A program made the translations under genes and the position numbers. From Dromiciops gliroides (Eukaryota; Chordata; Mammalia; Microbiotheria; Microbiotheriidae): a DNA stretch of 64,000 nucleotides. Position 1 is the stretch's first letter; each line of letters starts with the position of its first letter. The notes under the pieces are model-generated. The model made no database searches and had not been told where the DNA came from. It saw only the letters and a program-made list of their open reading frames with translations. The stretch covers positions 641,326,306 to 641,390,305 of the forward strand of contig NC_057863.1 in the NCBI RefSeq assembly GCF_019393635.1. Direction: 5' to 3'. Of the stretch, positions 47,001 to 58,258 are shown piece by piece.

Positions 47001-50000
47001 CCAAGGTCCTGGGTAGCACATGGACCAGCGGTCCCAGGATCACAGCAGACACCTACAGGTTCAAGGTGATCCTGAGTAACCCATTGTCCATAAAATAATA
47101 GCAATGTAAGGTTCGCAAAACCCATTGTCACAATCTCCCTGACAATCTGGTGAGGCAAGTGACTAGCCCAGGACTCCACAACTACTGATGGAGAGTAGCA
47201 GGATTTCTTCCTGTGTCTCCCTGGCTCCCATGCCAGTACTCATGGGTCACTGCTTTCCCAAAGTCCACCAGGAGCTCTCCTTGAAACTACCCTGTCGGGG
47301 AAGGGCTAAGGATACCAGAGTCTCCATTATATGGGAGACCAAGGTTAGAGAGGATCATCAGGAGCCAGATGGAAAACCGTCATGCTAGAATTGGAACCCA
47401 ACACAAGCATCTTATAGCATGGGACTAGGGGAGCAGAGCAAAGACGATATCCTGAGAATCTCTTTCCCCACAGCTCGGAAGAGCAGGCCTGCACAGTGCT
47501 CTTTCCCATGTCCCCCTCCCAGGTCCTCAGGAACTCTACAGAAAAGCCCAACCCCTCACTGGGGGGCAGGACCCAGGGCCTCTTCCCTTCATACCTTCTC
47601 TTCATGATACTGATGTGCAAATCGTCCTCTTGCTTCACATCTGGTCGATGCCCATGGGCTGGGCTGCTCCCATCGCTGTCCCCATCACTGGCTGAGAAAA
47701 TCGAACTCAGCTCCTTCTTTGGGATCCTGGTGGGGGGCAGTGGGATTGTCCTCTTCTCGGCCAGGCGACCTCGGTTCTAGGAGGGAAGTGGAGAGAAGGG
47801 TCAAAACTGGCCAGTCTGGGATCTCTGAGCCCAGGGTTGAAAATTCTAGTGCCAGGTCAGGTTCTCATCATTATAGGAGTCTTGTGCCCCTTGGAAGAGG
47901 AGGGGCGCCAGGCCGACATCAGGGCAAAGATACCATTGCTTCCTGTTTCCTGGAATTTGAACCTTCCCTAGCTACCACTCCCCAATAAAACAACCCCCAT
48001 TTTGCTTCTGTATTCCCATCCCCAGAACTGAGCACAGTCCCTGAACCAGAGTAAGCATTTAAAAGCTTTTCATTTACTCTGGGGGCAGCTAGGTGGCGCA
48101 GTGGATAGCCTATGTGTACCTGAGTTCAAATCTGACCTTGGATACTTAAGAGCTGTGTGACCCTCCCTGGGCAAGTAACTTAACCTCAAATGACTAAAAG
48201 AAAATGCTTTTCATTCATTCTTGTAGGGTTGTAGAAAAGTCAGCCGTTCCTTCTCACCGAGGGATTCCATTAGCCCTCAAAGTCTGCTGTCCTACTACTC
48301 TCAAGTGGTGGTGGGAGGTTCAGGACAGAGAATGGAGATAAGAATAGGAAGAGATTAGCTGAGCTAGTCATTCCAATCTTGAAATGGCTACATCCAGGAC
48401 AGAGACCTGTCGAATTAGCTTCTTCTTTCTCTTCTCTCTTAGTTCCTTTGTAAAAAGCCAATTCTGACTCAATTGGACCAGGGAGGGAAAGGTCTTTTTC
48501 CATGCCTTGGTCTGGGCAGAGAAGGAATCAGGGTGACCCTGGCAGCCCCGTATGGTGGTGGCACCAAGGTTGGCTCGGCTTCAAGATCTGGAGACAGCCC
48601 AGGAGAAACTATCCAGGATAACTCTGACTGCTGAAGCCCTTTCTGGTCGGGGTAACTCCCTTTAATTCTGCTTCTTCTCTGGTGACCCTGACACTCAGTA
48701 CAGTTACTGAATACAGCTTGGCACACAGCTAGTTAATGCCTTCCCTTTCTTAGCTCCAGCCTCCTCTTCCTCCAGTCCTCCAGTCTCTCAATCCCAGTTC
48801 TTGGAAATATTCATATCCCTTGATCTCCACATCCACTCAGCTCTGGTTCAAGACTGCCTTCCAGAGAGCTCCCTGAACTCCAAGATGGCTGCCCCCCCTC
48901 ACCCTGCCCAGGGACTTGGGACCTCAAAATCACTTTGATGTCTTTCTAACATCTCCCTGTTAGCTCAGCTCCAGCTCAGACTCAGAAACCAGTCCTGACT
49001 CTTGGGAAGGGGTACAAAAAGAATTCCAGGTTCAATGCCCAGCTGGGCTCAAAACAAAGGTCCCTGGACCCTAATTCCTAATAATTTACCCTCCACTCTG
49101 AACCCCTGCTTCTTGTGATGGAGGAAACCCAGTCAAATATAAGCTCTTAGAGGGTATGAATTTCTTCTCTATACCCCACAGTGCCCAGCACAATGTTTGG
49201 TGGTTACAAGGTATTTACTAAGAAGACATCTGCCTGTGTGTCTTCTGTGACATGTGTGGCACTTAACACAGCATAGGGTTGTGGAGGGAATACTGGACTT
49301 GTAGTTAGGGAGATCTGGGTATGAATGCAGATCAACTGCCAGTCACTGAGCCCATTAATGAAGAAGCTCAGGTTCAGAAAGGTTAAGTCACTCACTTCAA
49401 GTCACACAGTAAATGTTGAAGCTAAGATCCAAAGCCAGTCTAGCCATCTTCCACTCAAGTCTCCTGCTTCTCTTGATCTGGGTATCAGTCAGGACCTTTA
49501 GCCAGTCAGTCAACAATAGCAGTCAACAAACATTTATTAAAGTGCCTACGGCTTGCTAGGCATTATGGGTATGCACTGTGCTAGGTGACAGGGATGCAAA
49601 GACAAGACACAGTCCCTCAGTTTCTCAAAGCGCGTCCCAACCAGCCTTTGGAATCATCCTTTGGGCGCCAATGTTCCCATTGCTTTAAGACCTCAAGGAG
49701 GTCAAAGAGAACAAGAAAGGCCCCATGTGGATCAAAATATTGATAGCAGCATTTGGGGGAGGGTAAGAGCAAAGAACTAGAAACAAAGAATAGGGAAGGG
49801 CCGAACAGGTGATGTAACGTGCTATTATGATGTATGAATGTAATGGATGATAACTGAGCTCTGAGAGACAATAAATGTGAAGAATTCAGAGCAGCCTGGC
49901 AGGATTTATACGAACTGATACAAAGTGAGGTAAGGAGAACCAGAGAAAAGTAGAGATACAATCACTATAATGATGTAAAATGGAAAGAAAAAGAAACAAT

Positions 50001-52311
50001 AAATAACAAAACTGAGCACAAGGTAATTGTAATTACCAGGCTTGGTCCCAAAGAGCAGAGGAAACAGTGTATCATCCTCCTTTCTTTTCAGAGGTAGGGC
50101 ACTATGTGTGTGAACTATTTCATATACCATCAGACTTAGTAGATGTTGTTTAGTCTTGCTAAAATGCTTCTCATCCCACCCTTTTTCTTTGTTAAAGGGC
50201 TCAGTACAGTACATAGCACATAGTAGGCACTTAATAAATGCTTATTGGCTTGGGTTGGGTTACTAGGGAGGGGAGAGAGGAGGGACATTTTTGAAAATGA
50301 AGGTGATATGTAAACAGAAGATAGGAATAACCATTTAAAATTTTCTTAAAGCCCTTTAGGAATCGTGTACCCCCATGCCCAAAATAACTGAGGCATGACC
50401 ATGTGGCCATGTTTTGACCCTGGTCTTCTTTAGAGTCTGTTGGTCTGTCTGAATTCCTGGTCCCAATCTCTTCCAGGGACTAGAAGGCAGGCCTGTCCCA
50501 CTTCCATCATTTCTCTGTGAATCTTGTCCCCAGACATGTGTCTTGTTTGACCCCCAGAGAACAGAACAAGCCTACTTTGTCTTCCATGCAGTAACAGTGC
50601 TAGGGCAGTAGGGAGGGAATGCCAAGGGATCAGCAGGTGAGGCACTAGGGAGCAGGGCTGCTAGGCTCCTTAGCCTAGGGCTAGCCCACTCCACCCCAGG
50701 ATGACAGCTGTTGGACAAAGGCACAAAGGAGGTGAGAGCCCCAGGGTGCATTGCAGGGATAATTCCTAAATCTTTGAGAAAACATTTCTCCCAGCTGTTA
50801 GGGATGTACCAAGTAACATCTAGCGCATGTGTGGTTTTTGTGGCATGTGGCATGTATGTGGTTGCTGTGACCTGTGTGGCATGTGGCACAGTGTAGAGCA
50901 GGCCTTGGTTCCCTCTTCAGGATGATGTTAGCATCTAGCTTACTGGGTTGTTTTGAGGATTAAATGAGATGATATGCAAAGAATTCTGCCTGTGTTAAAC
51001 TGTCACATGTGTCAGGCATTTCTGTGATGTGCTATATATGATGTGTAGATGTGGTACATGTGTGGGTTGCAGCATGGAACATGGAGGGGTGCTGTGAGCC
51101 ACCAGAACCCCGAATCCAGGACTGGGCCGCTGTACACTCACAGCCCCCTTCTTGCTAGTTATGCTGGAAGAAAAGTTATCGATCATTATGTGGCTAGGGG
51201 TGGAGGTAGGGGGGCAGTCCCTTTGACTTATTTAATAATGGCTGGCTGGGGCCTCCAAATGCCTGATTCCCTCCCATCTCCTTCAATCACTGCCTCTCCA
51301 GCTCCGCCTGGTCTGCCCCCCACGGCCTCGGCCACCGGCCTCCTAGGCCCCAGCTCCAGCTCCCTCATCTCCCGTCACCAGGGCAACGCAGCCCCTCACA
51401 TCCATCTGGGAGGCGGCAGGAAGGAGAAGGCGGGAGGTTCTGAACCTTGGGGGCGGGGCGGGGGGGTGGGCTGGAGCACTGAGAAAGGCAGGCTGGGCAC
51501 TGGGTTGGAAGGAGGAGGGGGGAGAGGGAAAGGGAGGGAGGGAGGGAGAAAGAGAGAGAGAGAGAGAGGCAGAGAGGCAGAGAGCAGAGGTGGAGACAGC
51601 AACAGAGATAGAGAGACACACAGAGACAGAAAGAGAAAAGGGGGGAAGAGAGAAAAATTGAGGGGAGGAAGGGAGAGGGAAGAGAGAGACAAAAAGAAAC
51701 AGAAGAGGAAAGGAAGGAGGAGAAAGGAGAGAGACAGACAGAGAAGAGTAGGTTGGGCCAGGCTGCTCCCCACGGGTGCCCAGGCTCCCCCCAGCACAGC
51801 CAACAACTGTAAACACAAAGGCCTCCCTACATCCTGCCCCAGTTCCCTGAGCCCCAGAGGCAGTCCTACCACCTGGCCAGGACCCCGCCCCCCCAACAGC
51901 AGGAAGAACCTGGCCCTCTCAGGGAGGGTTGGGCTGACAGCAGGGTCACTGCAGGGGGTGGGGGAGCATGTGCTGTCTTGCCCACAGGCTCAGTCTCACA
52001 GCTCTACATACAGACAGTCTCGCACATAACAGGAGCATGTACTGAGGCTCAAAGACTTGCAAAATACCTCAAACACAACATCCCAAGCAATCCTTCCCAC
52101 AGTCCTGGAACATGGGCAGGACAAGAATCATTATCCCCATTTAACAGATGAAGAAACAGGATCTGAAAGAGAAATGACTTACCCAGGTCCTGGGCATCTG
52201 AAGTTGTACCAGAACCCAGGTCTTCCTGAGTCTCACTATCATTACCTCCAAAAGGTCCAGAGATAATCAATCTCTCTCTGTCTCTCTCTCTGTCTTTTTT
52301 CTGTCTCAGTC

Positions 52312-52359
<48 letters not shown>

Positions 52360-55300
52360 ACACACACGTACACACATGGCCCCAGCCTCAGACATATGCA
52401 CAAACACACACTTACACATACAAAGAAACATCGTCCCATATACAGCAAGTCTGCCACTTCATCGGCCTCTGCCAGATACCCTGGCTTGAGCTGGTGGCTC
52501 TGGTGCTGTGGAGAGGCAGATTCTCTGGGGAGGAGATGGTGCCAAAGGCTGAAGCCTGCCTCCCCCAGTTTATCGTTCTAGCCTTCCTCAGGTCTACATC
52601 GACAGTGACAAGTATTGACCTAGACACAGCATGCCAAGTGCCAGCCTCCCTGGCATTCACAAATAAAGCCTCTCCCTCTTTTAAAGAGCAGCACACATGT
52701 GCATGTCTTTGTAGGTCCAGGAGCCCACCATCCACTCCCCCTCTCTAGGCTACACCAGGATCTGAGACTAACTGGGGATGGAGAGCAGAGGTTGGGGGGG
52801 GGGAGGGGCAGAGACACAGCCATCATTACCAACTGGTTTGATTAAAATAAAGCATTTTTTTTTAAAGAGAGACAGAGAAAAAGAAAAAGGAATGGGGTGG
52901 TAAGAGAAGTGGTGGAGAGGCCTCTCCCCAGTTAGGGCCTGGGCTTGGAGCTCAGAGCCAGCTCAGCCTCTGGGCAATGATGCACTCATGCAGGGGAGGG
53001 AGGGAGAACTGACAACCGAGTCTGAGCCCAGACATCTGCATCCTTTCCCTCACCTCCCCTTGGTGGAACAAGTGGAGGGCGGGCAGGCAGGCAGGCAGGC
53101 GGATGGAGATGAGATGACGGGTAATTTCCATGCAGCTCATTAATTACCAGCAGAGGGGGTCCCTCTGGGCAACAGGGACGACAAGTATAGCCATGTGTGC
53201 TACTGGGGGCAGGAGGGAGGCCGATGATCCCTCAATCTAGCAGAGCAGGGTGGGGAAGTGGGAGATTCCGACAGAGCCTCCAAGCCCAGGTCCTCCTCAA
53301 CCCCTGGCATGCAACCAATAGTGCCCATTCTAGTTTCCACCATCAACAGGTGCTCCAATGAGACAGCAGAGGAAACTGAGGACTCCCTGGCTCCCAAACC
53401 AGACAACACTTGTCTCATTCTTTCCATGCCCTACACAACCTCTGGATGTGCGCCATGGGCTTGCTTGTCCTCAGGATCTGGGCAGTCTGGGACATGTCCC
53501 TATAGTGCATTGGAGAGCACTGGGCTTCAAGTGAGAGGGTCTGGGATCAAATTCTGACTTTGATTTTTACTACCCACCTGACTTCAAGCAAGTCAGTTTC
53601 CTCCTCTGTGAAATGACCAGCCCACCAACTAGACTGGGTTCTATGATCCCAGCTCCAGATATAAATAAGTGTGTATTTCCATGTGTGGTGGGGAGAGACT
53701 CACTGTGGAGAAGACTTGAGGTCCTTGTCCTGGTGTGGCTACAAGGGGTAAGATGCTACCAGGTTCTGGGAGGGCTGGAAGCAAGAAGGAAGACCCGGGC
53801 CCCAAGAGCTGGGCAGCCAGCCCTCGGCACTGCGACAATCTTGGCCTCCGGAGCAGTGCCATGGGACCCAGCCAGGGACTAAGGGTCACTCTTCCTGAGG
53901 CTGGCCAAAGGCAGGAACAGCAGGCTGGGAGCCAGGGTGCCTGGGTCCTGCCCCGGCTCCACTGCTGATGCAGGAGCATAGGATTGAGAGCCAAAGGGCT
54001 AATACCAAGTCCAATCCCTTCAGTTTAGAGAAGACGGGATCTGTCCAAGGTCACACAGGGAAAAGGATTTGAAGCCAAGTCCCTTAGTACAAAATCCAAT
54101 CCCCGCACTCCTTGTTCCCCCACTTCCACCGGCACCTGGGACCTGGTGTGGGGGCGGGATGGAGGGGGAGATCCCCACTCCTTGCAGGACCTCGGAGCTA
54201 CCTTCCAAGAACGGGGAGAGGAAACCCCACCTAGGTGTCAAGAGAAGTCAGGAGGGTAAGTAAATCAGACTTTCAGATTGGCAGGTCTGTGGTAGAGGTG
54301 AGATGGGGGGGGGTGGCCTTGTGGTGCCGCCCATGGCACCCACAAAGCCAGGTGCTGGGATCCGCCCATGCTCACCAGAGAACCTCCCCACAGAGTTGGA
54401 AGGTGATTCGATTTCACATTTGACCGAGGACACCCCTGCCAAGACACTGAAATGGAAGGAGGGGGAAACCTCCCAGGGGTGGGGGTGGGGGGGAAGCAGG
54501 GGAAAGGGGATGGAGGGAAAAACTGGGGTTCCCCCCACCCCAACAGGAAACGTGGGTGGGGAGCTCCCGAGAGGCCCCAGTGCAGCTACATTGAGAGGGG
54601 AGGCGGCCTCCTGACCCTGGCTGACTCTGGCCAAATCGCACCCCCCATTCCTAGCCTCTCCTCTTATGACTCCCCCAACCCTAAATCAAATGGCCTCAGG
54701 CCCAGTCCAGAGCCAGAGAAGCTACATCTTCAAGTATGATGAGCCTGGGTAAGGATGTCTGAGTGTCTATGCATGTGCATGCACACTTCTACATTTGTCT
54801 GTGTCTATCATTTGTCAATTTCTCAGCTGCCCCACCCCCACTCATCATAAAGAGAAACTGTCTATCCTTGTCCGATTCAGGTTAAATGACTTCCCCAAGG
54901 TCACCTAGCATGATGTCTCACCTTGGGGAAGTCAATTCACTTCCCCAGGCCTCAGTTTCTTCATCTGTAAATAGTTGGACTTGATGGCTTTTGAGGGGCC
55001 TCCCAGCTCTGGAGTTATGATCCCCTGGCCCCTTCCCAGCTCACACACCCTTGACCTCATGCACCCATCCACAGGCCAGGACCCTGGACTCCACGCCTTG
55101 TCTCTGGCCTTGTTCACGGGCAAGGGGCAGGGAACACCCAAGGGTCTTTCTTTCTCCCAACACAAATGCCCAGGCCAGGTACCCTGCCTCACTCACAATG
55201 GATGCCCAAGGTTACACCACAAGGTTACACAGACATCCAGGTGGGGGAGGCATCGCCCTCTGATGGAACAAATGCCCAGGCCTGGGACATTGCCTCTCCA

Positions 55301-56923
55301 CAGCACTGCCCTCACTCACAATGAGTACCATGGAGTCATGCAGCTGTGATAAGTGTGGCATTCAACAGCCCTACCATACACCTCATGGATGTCCAGGCAC
55401 CCTGCCCTCAAAAGACTGATGACTGTGGTCCCTTCTCATTCCCCACAGATGCTCACACCAAGGGCATATGCCCTCATAGCTCACTGCCTTCACATAGCAA
55501 GCATGCCCAGGCTGGGAGCTGCCCTCAAATGCCATGGATTCTTGGCAATTCCACCCTTATATACCCAGACAGGAGGTAACTGATTCCCATACCAAACCCC
55601 AAAGGTGGCCAGGTTAGGGGCACACACCCTCCAATGTCACCATCTCCATACACGGTGGATGAGCAGGCAGTGCCATGGATACCTGACAGTGCCCTCCCAG
55701 TCTACAGATGGCCAGACTGGGCACACATGGCTCACTTACACACCACGGTCTTCAAATGTCTCAGCCCCTAGGGGTGAGTCTCCCAACGCTCCTCTGGAGA
55801 CAGAGGAAGAAGGGCTAGCTGCCTGTCAGGACTGTGTCCTGAACCTGGGCCCCAGTGACCGGCAAAGTCTGGGGACAGTGCCCATCCTGACCCTGATGGC
55901 TCACCCAGCTACCAAAGCTCCCTTCTGCAAGCCTGGGGACCTGGGAGTGGGGGTAGGGGAAGAGACTGACATCAAACTTTGACATTATCCCAGAGATGCT
56001 GTCTCTCACCACCACCCTTCAAAGAAGGAAGCCACTTGCTTGCCGTGACTTTAATCTAGTCCTTTCCCCTCTCTGGGCCTGACTTATTTTCTCCATTTCT
56101 AAAGTGGGCAGGGGCAGAGAAGTAGAAATAAGCAAGCTGATCTCTAAGCCTCTTCTGCCTCTGAGTTTTGTTTTGGGGTTAAGTGACTTGTCCAGGGTCA
56201 CACAGCTAGTAAGTGTCTGCCTCTGGGTTCTAAGGGGACTCAACCCTTTGAATTCTTAGGCCTCATGCTTTCCCGGTTAGAAAGGATTCACAGGACTGAG
56301 CTTCCTTCTCTATCCAAGGACACGAGTGAAAAAAACTCATGGATTTGATGTCAGAAGACCTGGGTTTGAATCTGCTTACTAACGTAACTGTGTGACCTTG
56401 GGCAGGTGACTTAACTTCTCTGGGCCCATTTTCTCTGCAAAATGAGAGGGTAGAACTGGGAAGCCTCTAAGGTACATTCTAGCTCCAGGTTTATGATCCT
56501 GGGATCCAGAAGTCACCAAGAAAAAGCAAGGCTGTGTGGGAAAAGATGCTCAATCCCAGTTTGTCCCCAGAATCTTACCACTGGCGAGGAAATTCGACAG
56601 CCGGGGCAGTCACAGATCGGAGGATGAACCTGCAAGATGCCTTTGGACATAAGGGTCTTCAGACTTTTCCCTGAATGCAAGCAAGAGAGAAAGGAAAAAA
56701 GGAGAGAGGGAAGGTGAGATCAGGAGGCAGGAAAGAGCAAGATCAGTGTACAGATAAAGGAGGGGAAGTTAGGGACCTGAGTTTAGCCTAAACGGATGGC
56801 TCCGTTTGAATGCTGCCTAGAACCCCATCACACCCGGGAGAGGAGGACAGCGGCTAGTGGTACAGACATGCAGAAGGCATGGCCTGCTAAGCAGCCACAG
56901 ATGCACACCCACACAAAGCCTGG

Positions 56924-56962
<39 letters not shown>

Positions 56963-57191
56963 CTCCAAGGGAGGCCCGGGTGCTCCCAGATGTGCACAAC
57001 CAGATGTAGGCAGTCATACAGAGCACACACACATGCCCAGAGGCACACACGGTATATAAGCTGTGAACGTGCCCAGATGCACCCCCTCACCCCACCCCAG
57101 CAGCCAGGGCCCAGACCACACAAGCACGCCCAGCCCCACAAGAAGGAAAAGCTGCACACTCAGACCTCCTGCGCCTGGCACAGACCACACA

Positions 57192-57232
<41 letters not shown>

Positions 57233-58213
57233 TCTTCCCCATCTAACCCCCGGCACCCACACATCTCCCCCCCACCCCACCCCAGATGCGCAGGGCGCAG
57301 ACACACAGACCCTCCCTTGTACCTCACGCCAACTTTCTGGCTAGAATTAGACGGGCCCCGCCTCGCTCCCGTCGCTCGGCCTTCCCCCGTCCCCCGCCCC
57401 CTCCTCCTGGCCCAAGGCGCAGACCCCAGGGCTGGCCGCCCCAGAGCTGGTGTGGTGCCGAGTCCCCCCCCCTCTCCTCCCCGCCCCGCCCCGCCCTAGC
57501 TGCGCGCAATCCGGCAGGAGACTGCTGAAACCTAACCCCGCAGCGCACCCGCCCGCCTGCCTTCAGTCCCCTAACGCTCAGCCGCTTCCCAGCGGGGCTT
57601 CCCGGGGGAACCCAGGAGACCAGCCCGCGGGCAGCTAGGCTGGCAGGAGATGGGGGAGGACTGCAGCTAGGCGGCTCCCGCCCCCGCCCCGGCCCCTGCG
57701 GGCTCCTGCCCGGGGCTGCCCCTCCCGCCTGCTCAGCTAATGAGCTGTCAAGTCTGCCGCCCCCAGCGCCCTGCCGGCTCCTCCACCGCCTCCGCCTCCG
57801 CGCAGCCCGCCGGGGGCCCCAGCTCCCGCTTCTCCGTTACTCTGCTCCCGATCCCTCCGCCCTAGTGCTGAACTGCACCCCCTTCCCCGTGCCGTAGGGT
57901 GCCTCTCCCCAGCCAGCAGTTCTCTGGAGCTGCGCCATCGTCGCCCCCCTCCAACTTTCTAACTCTGCCTCGACCCCCGGCGCCCGCACTCACTGGGCTG
58001 TGTAGGCGACAGGCCAGCCCCCCCCCCCCACCCAAACAGGCGCGTCCTGGCCCGCTCCCCAGGCTTCCTCGGCCGCCGCTCCCCGATCCGACTGGGGTTC
58101 TGGCCGCCCACACTGTGCTCCGGGAAACCCCGCGCGCTCTCACAAGCCGCCGCCCCCCCCTTCCCCGCCCCGACTCTCCCAGCTGCTGCCGCCTGTCCCC
58201 TCCCCGCAGCGCG

Positions 58214-58258
<45 letters not shown>

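Larger units (their letters stand above)
38556..47594. other. SAMD11 intron 3
   Basis: A 9-kb intron dominated by SINEs between 39.2 and 46.95 kb. It also has a 79-bp duplication copy (40412-40490), a roughly 60-bp-period minisatellite (40735-40990), and a short conserved-looking island (41215-41270). The 46.95-47.59 kb part is unique non-coding sequence. Confidence 0.75.
47777..56578. other. SAMD11 intron 2
   Basis: An 8.8-kb intron. It has SINEs at 48065-48221, 53500-53650, 56154-56229 and 56336-56505, an older dispersed repeat block (49500-50260), a purine tract (51520-51760), a CTGT/CT microsatellite (52265-52370), and small conserved-looking islands (51215-51250 and 53100-53160). The 51049-52029 open frame is low-complexity and unsupported. 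Confidence 0.75.

Noticed and set aside
51049..52029. 326-codon open frame on the + strand, Arg/Glu/Lys-rich
   Set aside because: Product of the GAGAGA purine tract at 51520-51760 in SAMD11 intron 2; no conserved domain or splice support.
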